A stretch of DNA of 64,000 bases from Bacillus litorisediminis (GTDB lineage: Bacteria > Bacillota > Bacilli > Bacillales > JC228). Below are positions 18,538 to 27,993 of this stretch, in pieces (the stretch's first letter is position 1; every line of letters begins with the position of its first letter). Location: assembly GCF_022808645.1 (NCBI RefSeq), contig NZ_JAKZKT010000008.1, positions 1 through 64,000 on the forward strand, read 5' to 3'. The notes beneath the pieces were generated by a model. That model did no database searches and had not been told where the DNA came from. It worked only from the letters and a program-made list of their open reading frames with translations. A program made the translations under genes and the position numbers.

Positions 18538-19125
18538 ATGAAGAAAAACAAGCCAAAATTTAAACAAATTATTGATGCTGCGGTGGTGGTGATCGCAGAA
18601 AACGGCTATCACCAGGCACAAGTCTCTAAAATCGCGAAACAGGCAGGTGTCGCGGATGGGACTATTTATCTTTATTTTAAGAATAAGGAAGATATTTTAA
18701 TCTCCCTTTTTCAAGAAAAAATGGGCTCTTTTGTTGAAAGGCTGGATGAATTAATCAGTGATGAAGCATCAGCAGCCGGAAAGTTAAAGGTTTTAATTGA
18801 AAACCATTTTTTAATGCTTTCAGAAGATCCGCAATTAGCAATTGTAACTCAGCTAGAGCTTAGGCAATCAAATAAAGAGCTCCGCAAAAAAATTAATGAA
18901 GTGCTAAAAGGATATTTACAGCTTGTTGATCGTATTTTATCACAAGGGGTAGAGACGGGTGAATTTAAAAAGGATTTGGATATCCGATTAGCCCGGCAAA
19001 TGATATTTGGAACCCTCGATGAAACGGTAACAAACTGGGTAATGAAGGATCAGAAGTACAATTTGCCTGAGCTTGCACCAAGGGTACATGAACTTTTATA
19101 TTTAGGATGTAAAGGAGAAAAATAG
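18538..19125 (+). CDS. fadR: Fatty-acid degradation repressor FadR (TetR family)
   Basis: 195 residues. The N-terminal helix-turn-helix reads KIAKQAGVADGTIYLYFKNKEDIL, a TetR-family recognition helix region, and the C-terminal part matches the acyl-CoA-sensing domain of Bacillus FadR (YsiA) in length. It represses beta-oxidation genes and is released by long-chain acyl-CoA. An operator lies 70 bases upstream. The Shine-Dalgarno before ATG 18538 is weak (AAGGTAGTGG). It is followed after 43 bases by fadB. Confidence 0.94.
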   Translation: MKKNKPKFKQIIDAAVVVIAENGYHQAQVSKIAKQAGVADGTIYLYFKNKEDILISLFQEKMGSFVERLDELISDEASAAGKLKVLIENHFLMLSEDPQLAIVTQLELRQSNKELRKKINEVLKGYLQLVDRILSQGVETGEFKKDLDIRLARQMIFGTLDETVTNWVMKDQKYNLPELAPRVHELLYLGCKGEK

Positions 19126-19168
19126 GTCACTATTTTTCTCCCTTTGAACTAAGAAAGGGGGAACAGAT

Positions 19169-19942
19169 ATGAGCTTGATACATCGGGAAAGGGACGGCCA
19201 TATTGTAACCGCTGCCATTCAGCGTCCGCCAGCTAACGCTCTTTCATCAGATTTAATTGGTGAGGTTTCCAGTTTGTTAGATGAAATGGAGCAGGATGAC
19301 TCCGTTCGGGTGATTGTATTAAAAGGGGAAGGCAGATTCTTTTCCGCAGGTGCAGATATTAAGGAATTTACTTCAATCCCTAACGGTGAGGAATTTAGCA
19401 AATTAGCCAAACGTGGCCAAGATGTGTTTGACAGAATTGAGAATTTTCCTAAGCCCGTAATTGCAGCCATTCATGGCGCAGCTTTAGGCGGGGGACTTGA
19501 ACTGGCAATGGCATGTCATATTCGATTTGTTGCCGAAAATGCCAAACTCGGTTTACCTGAGCTGCAATTAGGTCTGATTCCTGGGTTTAGCGGCACACAA
19601 CGTTTACCTAAACTTGTCGGAGAAGCAAAAGCGCTTGAGATGCTTTTGACAAGTGAGTCGATTTCAGGAATTGAGGCTGTTAAATGCGGACTGGCGAATC
19701 GGGCATTCTCTGAAGAAGAACTTTTTTTAGAAACTATGAAACTTGCAAAAAAAGTCGCAGAAAAAAGTCCTATTACAGTAAAAGCCGTTTTATCATTAAT
19801 GGCCTATACCCGTAATAGTCAGCTTGCTGAAGGGTCCAACCGTGAAGCAGGCTATTTTGGAACAGTCTTTGAATCAGAAGATGCTAAGGAAGGCATTCAA
19901 GCCTTTTTAGAAAAAAGGAAACCAGAATTTAAAGGAAAATAA
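19169..19942 (+). CDS. fadB: Enoyl-CoA hydratase
   Basis: 257 residues of the crotonase fold. The oxyanion-hole segments SAGADIKEF and AALGGGLELAMACHIR and the segment PELQLGLIPGFSGTQRL carry both acidic residues used by true hydratases. It hydrates trans-2-enoyl-CoA in beta-oxidation. AAAGGGGG precedes ATG 19169. It is preceded by fadR and followed by etfB and etfA, as in the B. subtilis operon, which supports the assignment over other crotonase-family members. Confidence 0.92.
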   Translation: MSLIHRERDGHIVTAAIQRPPANALSSDLIGEVSSLLDEMEQDDSVRVIVLKGEGRFFSAGADIKEFTSIPNGEEFSKLAKRGQDVFDRIENFPKPVIAAIHGAALGGGLELAMACHIRFVAENAKLGLPELQLGLIPGFSGTQRLPKLVGEAKALEMLLTSESISGIEAVKCGLANRAFSEEELFLETMKLAKKVAEKSPITVKAVLSLMAYTRNSQLAEGSNREAGYFGTVFESEDAKEGIQAFLEKRKPEFKGK

Positions 19943-20018
19943 CAAATGGTATCGAATTGTATAAGTTAATGCATGTTTTTAACAATGACTATCTTTTTTG
20001 GATTGGGAGGGTTCAGGC

Positions 20019-20792
20019 TTGAACATATACGTACTATTAAAACGAACGTTTGATACAGAAGAGAAAATCACCTTATCCAATGGAAAAATTCAAGAGGATG
20101 GTGCTGAATTTATCATTAATCCTTATGATGAATACGCAGTAGAAGAAGCGATTCAGGTGAGAGATCAGCACGGTGGTGAAGTAACTGTTATTACAGTTGG
20201 AAGTGAAGATGCTGCGGAACAGCTTCGCAAGGCATTAGCCATGGGGGCAGACAAAGCGGTATTGATAAATACAGAAGACGAATTAGAAGCATCTGATCAA
20301 TTTACAACAGCTAAAATTCTCGCCGAATATCTCCAGGATAAAAATCCTGATCTTATTCTCGCAGGGAATGTGGCTATCGATGGAGGAAGCGGACAAGTCG
20401 GACCAAGAGTTGCAGAAATACTTGGAATCCCTTCCGTAACAACGATTACGAATTTAGAAATTGAAAGTAATGTTGCGAAAATTACACGGGATGTGGAAGG
20501 GGATTCAGAGGTTATTGAAGTGAACCTGCCGCTGCTTGTGACTGCACAGCAGGGATTAAATGAACCTCGATATCCTTCATTGCCAGGAATTATGAAGGCG
20601 AAGAAAAAACCTTTAGAAGAGCTAGAATTGGATGATCTGGATTTAGAAGAAGATGATGTAGCCCCGAAAACAAAAACGATTGAAATTTTCTTACCTCCTA
20701 AAAAGGAAGCAGGAAAAATTTTGGAGGGTGAGCTTGAGGATCAAGTTAGAGAACTAGTTCAGCTTCTTAGAACAGAAGCGAAAGTCATTTAG
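20019..20792 (+). CDS. etfB: Electron transfer flavoprotein beta subunit
   Basis: 257 residues beginning NIYVLLKRTFDTEEKITL. AMP-binding and EtfB signature segments are visible (DGGSGQVGPRVAEILGIPSV; LPLLVTAQQGLNEPRYPSLP). With EtfA it takes electrons from acyl-CoA dehydrogenases. The start is the TTG at 20019, eight bases after GGGAGGG; the open frame from 19998 would put the Shine-Dalgarno inside the gene. Length equals that of B. subtilis EtfB. It forms an operon with etfA, 29 bases away. Confidence 0.95.
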   Translation: MNIYVLLKRTFDTEEKITLSNGKIQEDGAEFIINPYDEYAVEEAIQVRDQHGGEVTVITVGSEDAAEQLRKALAMGADKAVLINTEDELEASDQFTTAKILAEYLQDKNPDLILAGNVAIDGGSGQVGPRVAEILGIPSVTTITNLEIESNVAKITRDVEGDSEVIEVNLPLLVTAQQGLNEPRYPSLPGIMKAKKKPLEELELDDLDLEEDDVAPKTKTIEIFLPPKKEAGKILEGELEDQVRELVQLLRTEAKVI

Positions 20793-20821
20793 TTAAAAGA
20801 ACAACAAGGGAGGGTCAAATC

Positions 20822-21799
20822 ATGGCAAAAAAAGTATTGGTACTTGGGGAAGTAAAAGATGGTACTCTGAGAAATGTTTCGTTTGAAGCGATTGCTGCTG
20901 CTAAAACGATTGCAGGAGGAGGAGAAGTTGTCGGAGTTTTACTTGGTTCCGCTGTAAGCGCTTTAGGAAATGAGTTGATTCAATATGGGGCTGACCGGGT
21001 AGTTGCAGTGGAACACGAAAAGCTTGCATCGTATACTTCAGACGGCTTTAGTCAGGCATTTATGGCTGTTTATGAGCAAGAAAAGCCAGAGGGGATTGTA
21101 TTTGGCCACACGGCTTTAGGAAAAGACCTTTCACCGCGAATCGCCGGCAAACTCCAAAATGGGCTAATCTCTGACGTAACTGCAATCGAAGAAGCTGGGG
21201 GCAATCTGTTATTTACGCGGCCAATTTATTCAGGAAAAGCATTTGAGAAAAAGATTATCACAGAAGGAATCATATTTGTTACGATTCGTCCAAACAATAT
21301 CAATGCACTGGCCATAGATGAATCCAGATCAGGGGAAGTTAGCACCTTAGCAGTGGATATCAAGGATTTAAGAACGATTGTAAAAGAAGTAGTGCGAAAA
21401 GCAACTGAGGGTGTAGATCTTTCCGAAGCAAAAGTGATTATTGCCGGAGGACGCGGCGTTAAGAGTAAAGAGGGATTTGAGCCATTAAAAGAATTGGCTA
21501 AAGTTTTAGGCGGAGCAGTCGGTGCTTCTCGCGGAGCCTGCGATGCAGATTATTGTGATTATTCGCTGCAAATCGGGCAAACCGGTAAAGTGGTCACCCC
21601 AGATTTGTATATCGCCTGCGGAATTTCTGGAGCGATTCAGCACTTAGCCGGAATGTCTAACTCAAAAGTAATCGTCGCTATTAATAAAGACCCTGAGGCA
21701 AATATTTTTAAAGTTGCTGACTATGGAATAGTCGGTGATCTCTTTGAAGTAGTTCCGTTATTGACTGAAGAATTCAAGAAGCTAAAAATTCATGCATAA
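20822..21799 (+). CDS. etfA: Electron transfer flavoprotein alpha subunit
   Basis: 325 residues. The C-terminal FAD domain contains the EtfA signature segments GGRGVKSKEGFEPLKELA, GAVGASRGACD, QIGQTGKVVTPDLYIACGIS and AINKDPEANIFKVADYGIVG. It binds FAD and passes electrons from beta-oxidation dehydrogenases towards the quinone pool. GGGAGGG precedes ATG 20822. It is the last gene of the fatty-acid operon; a terminator follows within ten bases. Confidence 0.97.
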   Translation: MAKKVLVLGEVKDGTLRNVSFEAIAAAKTIAGGGEVVGVLLGSAVSALGNELIQYGADRVVAVEHEKLASYTSDGFSQAFMAVYEQEKPEGIVFGHTALGKDLSPRIAGKLQNGLISDVTAIEEAGGNLLFTRPIYSGKAFEKKIITEGIIFVTIRPNNINALAIDESRSGEVSTLAVDIKDLRTIVKEVVRKATEGVDLSEAKVIIAGGRGVKSKEGFEPLKELAKVLGGAVGASRGACDADYCDYSLQIGQTGKVVTPDLYIACGISGAIQHLAGMSNSKVIVAINKDPEANIFKVADYGIVGDLFEVVPLLTEEFKKLKIHA

Positions 21800-21806
21800 A
21801 TGAAAT

Positions 21807-21834
21807 AGAAGGCTCTTACGGGAGCTTTCTTTTT
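21807..21834 (+). terminator. Terminator of the fad-etf operon
   Basis: AGAAGGCTC / GAGCTTTCT stem with a short loop and T5. Confidence 0.8.
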
Positions 21835-22045
21835 ATTTGATAATACAATTCACTCGACTAAATTGGAAACATCTACTATCATGTTAGGTAGAACAGCTTT
21901 TAATCAAACTGTTCAGCGTTTGTATATCAGCATATCGTTAGGGGAATCTATGAGTGATGTCCAAAAGCAGATTGTTCGCTTTCCCATTACTAACATGATA
22001 TACTTCCTTTACAAATACGCTTCTTTACAATAGGAGGAATGGAAG

Positions 22046-22360
22046 ATGGCAATTTCACATGTAACTGATCAAGACTTCAAGCAACAAACAGCTGAAGGTG
22101 TTGTTTTAGCTGATTTCTGGGCACCATGGTGCGGACCATGTAAAATGATCGCTCCTGTATTAGAAGAACTAGATTCTGAAATGGGCGATAAAGTAAAAAT
22201 TGTCAAGCTTGATGTGGATGAGAATCAAGAAACAGCTGGCGCTTTCGGTGTCATGAGTATCCCAACTTTAATTGTCTTCAAAGATGGTGAAGTTGTAGAT
22301 AAAGTTGTCGGTTACCAGCCAAAAGAAGCTTTGCAAGAATTATTAAGCAAACACGTATAA
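22046..22360 (+). CDS. trxA: Thioredoxin
   Basis: 104 residues with the active site [10 protein letters not shown] near residues 27-35 and the cis-proline segment MSIPTL; full-length thioredoxin fold. It reduces protein disulfides in the cytoplasm using electrons from thioredoxin reductase. TAGGAGG precedes ATG 22046. It is transcribed alone, between the etfA terminator and its own terminator, in the same place as in B. subtilis. Confidence 0.98.
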   Translation: MAISHVTDQDFKQQTAEGVVLADFWAPWCGPCKMIAPVLEELDSEMGDKVKIVKLDVDENQETAGAFGVMSIPTLIVFKDGEVVDKVVGYQPKEALQELLSKHV

Positions 22361-22375
22361 AGCACTCATTAGCTG

Positions 22376-22401
22376 GCTGCCGGGTAATCCGGCAGCTTTT
22401 T
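22376..22401 (+). terminator. Terminator of trxA
   Basis: Perfect GCTGCCGG-GTAAT-CCGGCAGC hairpin followed by T5. Confidence 0.95.
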
Positions 22402-22518
22402 GCTATTTTGAAAAAGATTTACGTGAGTGAGGACAAAGAGAGGGGAAAAACAAGAGAACAGTTCTTGACAATGACGAATATACAATAATGGCTAATAGAT
22501 ATCGGATAGTAAGTAACG

Positions 22519-22553
22519 AAAAAGACCGGTACCCCTATCATAGGCCCGGCCTC
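22519..22553 (-). terminator. Terminator of the VanY-type gene
   Basis: On the minus strand a GGCCGGGCCTAT / ATAGGGGTACCGGTC hairpin with small mismatches is followed by five T; it lies about 50 bases past the stop codon. Confidence 0.7.
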
Positions 22554-22604
22554 AATCACAAATATCCATAATCAATATCAATTTTTCAAAAAACCAATTC
22601 TTTC

Positions 22605-23540
22605 CTATACCCCTTGTTTCTGCTTAAAATATTCTTCTAAAGTAAGCTTATTTTCAAAGATTTCTGCTGCCATTTCGGTTCCGACATAGCGGAAATGCCA
22701 AGGTTCATATTGATAGCCGGTAATGCTTTCTTTTCCAAGCGGGTAACGAAGAATAAATCCGAATTTGTGTGCGTTATTCGCAAGCCATTTTCCCTCAGGC
22801 TTATTCCCAAATTCTTCAGTAAGAATATAGTTTACACTTGCGGCTGTAATATCCATGGCCAGCCCAGTTTGATGTTCACTTGTGCCAGGATAGGCAACAG
22901 CCATGCTAGCTTTCTCATACCCGACTTGCTTTACTTCATTTTCAAATAATACATTTTGAGTTTCATAGGATCTATAGCCAGATGCGGCTAAAAGAGTGAT
23001 TCCTTCCTTTTTAGCTTGAGCAAACAGACTTTCAAGAGCACGTGCCGCTTCTTCCCGTAACAGTGCTTTTTCTAACTGTTGATTTCCAAAGACAAAAGCG
23101 ACGTTCGGTCTCACTAAATCGGCTGGCCTGTAACTATCTGGCAGTTTAAAAGACTTATTAACCATAACGGTAATAGCGGTTGGATTAGCCACTGTCGGAA
23201 TTGAAGGCTCCTGATTTTCTGGTTCCGGATTATTTTTTTCCGGTTCAGCTGGAGGTGTTACAGTCTCTGGTTTTTCCTCCGTTACCTCTTCGCCTTTTGG
23301 ATTCCCATTTTCATTGGCTGGATTTTTATCTGCATTTTCTTCAGTCGGTGGCTGATTCTCTTGATCCTGATTATTATTTTCCGGATTCTCTTCCACTTCG
23401 GGCTCTTTTGTGCCTTCGGTGTTTTCAGTCGGCGGTTCAACCTCCTGATCAGCTGGTGATTTTTCAGATGCTTCTTGCCCTAATATTCCGCATCCGCTGA
23501 TAATAAAACAGATACATAGGATGGTCCACTTGTTTTTCAT
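22605..23540 (-). CDS. D-alanyl-D-alanine carboxypeptidase lipoprotein (VanY/M15B)
   Basis: 311 residues. A lipoprotein signal with the lipobox ISGC (Cys17) anchors it outside the membrane. Residues about 20-115 are a low-complexity Glu/Pro/Asn-rich spacer. The catalytic domain has the M15B motifs ASGYRSYETQ, SEHQTGLAMDI (zinc His and Asp) and EPWHFRYVG (catalytic Glu and zinc His). It should trim the terminal D-Ala from peptidoglycan stem peptides. It interrupts the trxA-uvrC pair on the opposite strand, a gene I do not know at this place in B. subtilis. A reverse-strand Shine-Dalgarno (AAAGGGGAAC) precedes the ATG. Confidence 0.92.
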   Translation of the reverse strand: MKNKWTILCICFIISGCGILGQEASEKSPADQEVEPPTENTEGTKEPEVEENPENNNQDQENQPPTEENADKNPANENGNPKGEEVTEEKPETVTPPAEPEKNNPEPENQEPSIPTVANPTAITVMVNKSFKLPDSYRPADLVRPNVAFVFGNQQLEKALLREEAARALESLFAQAKKEGITLLAASGYRSYETQNVLFENEVKQVGYEKASMAVAYPGTSEHQTGLAMDITAASVNYILTEEFGNKPEGKWLANNAHKFGFILRYPLGKESITGYQYEPWHFRYVGTEMAAEIFENKLTLEEYFKQKQGV

Positions 23541-23701
23541 TGCTGTTCCCCTTTTTACTATTTTCCTAGTTCAGTTATAAGACGATTTTTATATGAAAAA
23601 GTTACAAACCGAATGTACTGCTACAAAAAAAACTCTATTATCGTAAATCCGTTAAAGTTGATGTAAAATAAAGGGCAGTAAGTTGAAAAAGGGTGAAGAC
23701 T

Positions 23702-25477
23702 ATGACTTCATTACAAATCCAGCATAAATTATCACTTTTACCTGCACAGCCAGGCTGCTATTTAATGAAAGACCGTCAAGGGACGGTTATTTATGTTGGA
23801 AAAGCTAAACTTTTAAAAAATAGAGTTCGATCTTATTTTACCGGATCTCACGACGGAAAAACACAACGACTTGTAAGTGAGATTGAGGATTTTGAATATA
23901 TCGTTACATCATCTAATATCGAAGCACTTCTTTTAGAGCTGAACTTAATTAAAAAATATAATCCCAAATATAATGTAATGCTTAGGGATGACAAAAGCTA
24001 TCCTTTTATCAAGCTAACCGCAGAACGTCATCCGCGCCTTATTACAACACGTAAAGTCAAAAAAGATAAAGGCAAGTACTTTGGCCCGTATCCTAATGTA
24101 TCGGCAGCCAATGAGACGAAACGATTGCTCGACAGACTGTATCCGCTCCGCAAGTGCTCCACTCTTCCCGACCGGGTTTGCCTTTACTATCATTTAGGCC
24201 AATGCCTCGCACCATGTGTCAATGAGGTTAGTCAGCAAACCTATAAAGAAATGACAGAGGAGATTACAAAATTCCTTAATGGCGGTTATAAGGACATTAA
24301 AAAGGAGCTAGAGGCAAAAATGCTTGAGGCTTCTGAAAATCTGGATTTTGAGAGAGCCAAGGAATTCAGAGATCAAATTGTTCACATTGAAACTACGATG
24401 GAAAAGCAAAAAATCACATCGACTGACTTTACTGACCGGGATGTATTTGGTTATGCCGTAGACAAAGGCTGGATGTGTGTGCAGGTCTTTTTCGTCCGTC
24501 AGGGAAAATTAATCGAAAGAGATGTTTCCATGTTTCCGATTTATGATGAACCTGAAGAAGAAATTCTAACCTTTCTTGGACAATTTTATGAAAAAGAAAA
24601 CCATTTTAAGCCTAAAGAGGTTTTGCTTCCTCCTGAATTAGACGCGGATTTAGCAAGGCAGCTGCTTGAAGTCAAAGTGGTTCAGCCTCAAAAAGGCCAG
24701 AAAAAAGAATTGGTTCAGCTTGCAGTCAAAAATGCATCCATCGCTTTAAAAGAAAAGTTTGCACTCATCGAAAAAAACGAAGAAAGAACCGTTAAGGCAG
24801 TTGAAAATTTAGGAAAAGTCATGAACATATATACGCCACATCGAATTGAGGCCTTCGATAACTCCAATATTCAAGGTGCGAATCCTGTATCGGCAATGGT
24901 TGTTTTTATTGACGGTCGCCCGGAGAAAAGAGAATATCGCAAATACAAGATTAAAACAGTTGAAGGACCGGATGATTATAATACAATGCGGGAAGTCGTA
25001 AGGCGACGTTATACTCGCGTATTAAAAGAGGAACTGCCTTTACCTGACCTGATCATTATAGATGGCGGAAAGGGGCAAATTGAGGCAGCAAAGGATGTCC
25101 TTGAAAACGAATTAAATCTTTCTATACCTGTGGCTGGACTCTCGAAGGACGAGAAGCATAAAACATCTCAGCTATTATTTGGAAATCCGTTGCAAAGAGT
25201 AGAGCTCCCCCATAATTCACAGGAATTTTATTTGCTTCAGCGGATTCAGGATGAGGTTCACCGGTTTGCCATTACGTTCCACCGAGAGCAAAGGGGAAAA
25301 CACGCCTTTCACTCTGCATTGGATGATATTCCGGGTATAGGCGAAAAACGAAAAAAAATGCTGCTAAAACATTTTGGTTCAATTAAAAAAATTGGGGAAG
25401 CTACAATAGAGGAGCTACATCAAATTGGAATCCCGATCCAAGTGGCAGAGGCTGTTTTAGAAAAATTAAAACAATAG
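23702..25477 (+). CDS. uvrC: Excinuclease ABC subunit C
   Basis: 591 residues. The N-terminal GIY-YIG nuclease ([20 protein letters not shown]) makes the 3' incision, a UVR motif (about 200-235) binds UvrB, the RNase H-like domain ([31 protein letters not shown]) makes the 5' incision, and a C-terminal helix-hairpin-helix pair ([18 protein letters not shown]) binds DNA. It acts in nucleotide excision repair. ATG 23702 follows AAAGGGTGA at proper spacing; the GTG at 23693 overlaps that site. The lysC promoter begins two bases after the stop. Confidence 0.97.
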   Translation: MTSLQIQHKLSLLPAQPGCYLMKDRQGTVIYVGKAKLLKNRVRSYFTGSHDGKTQRLVSEIEDFEYIVTSSNIEALLLELNLIKKYNPKYNVMLRDDKSYPFIKLTAERHPRLITTRKVKKDKGKYFGPYPNVSAANETKRLLDRLYPLRKCSTLPDRVCLYYHLGQCLAPCVNEVSQQTYKEMTEEITKFLNGGYKDIKKELEAKMLEASENLDFERAKEFRDQIVHIETTMEKQKITSTDFTDRDVFGYAVDKGWMCVQVFFVRQGKLIERDVSMFPIYDEPEEEILTFLGQFYEKENHFKPKEVLLPPELDADLARQLLEVKVVQPQKGQKKELVQLAVKNASIALKEKFALIEKNEERTVKAVENLGKVMNIYTPHRIEAFDNSNIQGANPVSAMVVFIDGRPEKREYRKYKIKTVEGPDDYNTMREVVRRRYTRVLKEELPLPDLIIIDGGKGQIEAAKDVLENELNLSIPVAGLSKDEKHKTSQLLFGNPLQRVELPHNSQEFYLLQRIQDEVHRFAITFHREQRGKHAFHSALDDIPGIGEKRKKMLLKHFGSIKKIGEATIEELHQIGIPIQVAEAVLEKLKQ

Positions 25478-25478
25478 G

Positions 25479-25507
25479 TTGTTGCTCGCATTCTTCTGTG
25501 GTAGAAT
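25479..25507 (+). promoter_or_regulatory. Sigma-A promoter of the lysine-riboswitch transcript
   Basis: TTGTTG (25479-25484), 17-base spacer, TAGAAT (25502-25507). Confidence 0.6.
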
Positions 25508-25542
25508 GAGATGCAAAGATTAATACTTTTATCCATTAAAGT

Positions 25543-25716
25543 GATGATAGAGGTGCGAATTTCAAAAGTAAAAACGCCGGAGAGGGATGAGCCTCTGTGA
25601 TGGGTTTTGAAAGGGACGTTCGCCGAAGTGGGAAATGGCTCATATCGTTTCTCGCTGGTTCTGTGTTGAATAAATACAGGACTGTCAAGATCAGGATCTT
25701 GGAGTGCTATCTCACA
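25543..25716 (+). ncRNA. Lysine riboswitch (L-box)
   Basis: Conserved L-box segments occur in order: GATAGAGGTGCGAA, AAAAGTAA, GGAGAGGGATGAGCCTCTG, TTGAAAGGGACGTTCGCCGAAG and the closing GGAGTGCTATCTC, which pairs with the 5' strand (GATAGAGGTG...). It lies upstream of a lysine-pathway aspartokinase gene. Lysine binding should favour the terminator at 25748. Confidence 0.95.
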
Positions 25717-25747
25717 TTGTGTGTGGTTTTACATGGCTTAAATCCCG

Positions 25748-25785
25748 GACAATGAGAGAATCCTCATTGTCTTTTTTTATTTTTA
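25748..25785 (+). terminator. Riboswitch-controlled terminator before lysC
   Basis: GACAATGAG-AGAATC-CTCATTGTC hairpin followed by T7; the expression platform of the L-box. From here to 25927 I see only the lysC ribosome-binding site. Confidence 0.92.
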
Positions 25786-25927
25786 AAGATGGGAGACTTA
25801 AGCTGTTATTATGAATTGTAAAGTCATCTCATGTGTTATGTGATAGTTGGACCTAAAGCTTTCAAAATGGACCGCCTCTACCGTCAGCTTTAAGTAATGA
25901 ACACCTAAAAGAAAGGGAGATCAGTCA

Positions 25928-27163
25928 GTGGGACTAATTGTTCAAAAATTTGGTGGAACATCGGTTGCAACAACAGAAAGGATTCGCAATGTAGGACAAC
26001 GTGTATTGGAAGAGGTGAACGAGGGTCATCAGGTAGTAGTAGTCGTTTCAGCTATGGGGAAAACCACTGACCAACTCGTGAGCTTAGCAAACGAATTATC
26101 CGCCTATCCTTCTAAGAGGGAAATGGATATGCTACTTTCGACAGGAGAACAGGTAACCATTTCCTTGCTGTCGATTGCACTGCAGGAAATGGGACATCAC
26201 GCTGTCTCTTTAACAGGCTGGCAGGCTGGGATTCAAACTGAAAAAGTTTTTTCGAATGCACGCATTACGGATATTGATCCTTCGAAAATACAAAATCTCC
26301 TAAATCAAAATAATATCGTCATTGTTGCTGGTTTCCAAGGAGTTTCGAGTGAAGGTGAAATTACAACTCTTGGCAGGGGTGGCTCCGATACAACCGCAGT
26401 CGCATTGGCTGCTGCATTAGGGGCAGACCGCTGTGATATTTATACAGACGTTAAGGGAGTATATACTTCCGATCCAAGATATGTGAAAGATGCTCGTAAA
26501 TTGGATTGTATTTCCTATGAAGAAATGCTCGAGCTGGCCCATTTGGGTGCAGGTGTATTACATCCGAGAGCAGTAGAGTTTGCTAAAAACTACCAAATTC
26601 GGTTAGAGGTCCGATCAAGCATGGACCCTGAAAGAGGCACAATCATAGAGGAGGAAGCTCAAATGGAGAATGGTCTAGTCGTACGGGGAGTTGCATTTGA
26701 AAAGAATGTAACAAGAATGACACTCTTTGGTTTGGATAATTCTTATGCTACTTTATCCAAGGTATTTAGAAGCTTAGCGGAAAATCATATTAACGTTGAT
26801 ATTATTATTCAGGCTAATACGGGGGAAAAGAAAAGCAGTTTGTCCTTTACGATTCATGATGAGGATGTTCAGGATACTTTGTCAGTATTAGATAGATATA
26901 GAAGTGAAATAGGATTTGATAAAGTGGAATCAGAAACAGGATTGGCGAAAGTATCGATTGTAGGGGCTGGTATGATCTCTAATCCGGGAGTAGCTGCCCA
27001 AATGTTTGAAGTAATTGAGGGCATTGATGCAACAATCAAGATGGTCAGTACTTCAGAAATAAAGGTGTCAGCTGTTATTGAACAAGAAAAAATGCTAGAA
27101 GCAGCAAATGCTCTGCATACTGCATTTAAATTAAGTGAAATCGAAGCGGCCCCTGTCAAATAA
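25928..27163 (+). CDS. lysC: Aspartokinase (lysine-sensitive, alpha/beta)
   Basis: 411 residues. The kinase domain starts VQKFGGTSVA and contains FQGVSSEGEITTLGRGGSDT and DVKGVYTSDPR; two ACT domains follow from about residue 250. It phosphorylates aspartate at the head of the lysine, threonine, methionine and diaminopimelate pathway. GTG 25928 follows AAAGGGAG. Length and position downstream of an L-box match B. subtilis aspartokinase II. As there, a second in-frame start (ATG 26663) would make a separate beta subunit consisting of the ACT domains. Confidence 0.95.
   Translation: MGLIVQKFGGTSVATTERIRNVGQRVLEEVNEGHQVVVVVSAMGKTTDQLVSLANELSAYPSKREMDMLLSTGEQVTISLLSIALQEMGHHAVSLTGWQAGIQTEKVFSNARITDIDPSKIQNLLNQNNIVIVAGFQGVSSEGEITTLGRGGSDTTAVALAAALGADRCDIYTDVKGVYTSDPRYVKDARKLDCISYEEMLELAHLGAGVLHPRAVEFAKNYQIRLEVRSSMDPERGTIIEEEAQMENGLVVRGVAFEKNVTRMTLFGLDNSYATLSKVFRSLAENHINVDIIIQANTGEKKSSLSFTIHDEDVQDTLSVLDRYRSEIGFDKVESETGLAKVSIVGAGMISNPGVAAQMFEVIEGIDATIKMVSTSEIKVSAVIEQEKMLEAANALHTAFKLSEIEAAPVK
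26647..26665 (+). promoter_or_regulatory. Internal ribosome-binding site and start for the aspartokinase beta subunit
   Basis: AGAGGAGGAAG (26647-26657) lies at good spacing before in-frame ATG 26663 inside lysC. Starting here gives a 166-residue protein of the two ACT domains, the arrangement demonstrated for B. subtilis aspartokinase II. Confidence 0.78.
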
Positions 27164-27173
27164 TAAATGAGGA

Positions 27174-27224
27174 GAGGCCTGATCCCAGCACTTATAGTAT
27201 TAGCACTGGGGCAGGCCCCTTTTT
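27174..27224 (+). terminator. Terminator of lysC
   Basis: GGCCTGATCCCAG / CTGGGGCAGGCC stem with a 17-base loop containing a further short stem, followed by T5. Confidence 0.85.
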
Positions 27225-27229
27225 CGTTC

Positions 27230-27673
27230 CTAAAAAATCGAATCCTTTTGGTCCCATTGAACCGTGAAAGTTACGATTCTTGAGCGTTTTTTTGTTTGGT
27301 ACACAGATTCACAAATCATTTTTTTTTGAGTCTGAATTTGTTCAGCCAAGAATCCAGCTTCCAAAAAGAAGGATGGCTCTGAATTAAGCTCAAACCGCAG
27401 TGCAACAATTTCACCGCTAAGCTGGAATTCAAGCTTATCACTTTTTTCTGCCAGAACAGTTAAGGTGCCGAATCCTACTTTTTCAAAGAATAGCTTGATT
27501 TCATCTATCGTTTGACAGGGGAAGCTGCGGGCTAACTTTTTTCCTGACCAATATAGAACAGAGTCTGAATGATTTCGCAACAGCTCTGGAATAACCCATT
27601 CTCTCATCAGCATTATACTAGATGCGGGAACATTTTGTTCTGTTGTTTTTTCTAAAAATTGTAATTGTTCCAT
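27230..27673 (-). CDS. yslB: DUF2507 family protein (YslB-like)
   Basis: 147 residues with the DUF2507 pattern: a helical N-terminus (SSIMLMREWVIPELL), LYWSGKKLARSFP and an alpha-beta C-terminal half with FFLEAGFLAEQIQ. Length and position between lysC and sdhC match B. subtilis YslB. The fold resembles V4R/heme-NO-binding-like regulators, but no function is established. It is convergent with lysC and divergent from sdhCAB. AGAAGGGAT precedes the ATG on the reverse strand. Confidence 0.88.
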   Translation of the reverse strand: MEQLQFLEKTTEQNVPASSIMLMREWVIPELLRNHSDSVLYWSGKKLARSFPCQTIDEIKLFFEKVGFGTLTVLAEKSDKLEFQLSGEIVALRFELNSEPSFFLEAGFLAEQIQTQKKMICESVYQTKKRSRIVTFTVQWDQKDSIF

Positions 27674-27888
27674 GAAACGGATCCCTTCTTTCTATAAAAC
27701 TATTATATGGACTGGATCATCATTTGAGAAGCAATGACTCGAATCCAAATAATAAAATGTTATCCCTTTTTATAAATGCTATTTTAGTATACTTTAGTCT
27801 TTGGAATAAAAGGTTATTTTTTTAAAAATTAACGTCTATTGCATCTTTTTATTTCAAGAAAAAGCGGGATTAGTATGAATCCGGTTTC

Positions 27889-27917
27889 TTGACGCTATAT
27901 CCCAATGGGAGTAAAAT
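27889..27917 (+). promoter_or_regulatory. Sigma-A promoter of sdhCAB
   Basis: TTGACG (27889-27894), 17-base spacer, TAAAAT (27912-27917). The rest of the 320-base yslB-sdhC gap (27674-27888) is AT-rich and shows nothing I can name. Confidence 0.72.
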
Positions 27918-27993
27918 GAACATGTCACATTTCACCAATATGTAGAAGTGACTATTCTGCATAATTTATAGACTTGAGGGGGGTATTAGCTGC

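Noticed and set aside
23201-23500. 99-codon plus-strand frame opposite the VanY-type gene
   Set aside because: It is the antisense of the Glu/Pro/Asn-rich spacer and has no start signals.
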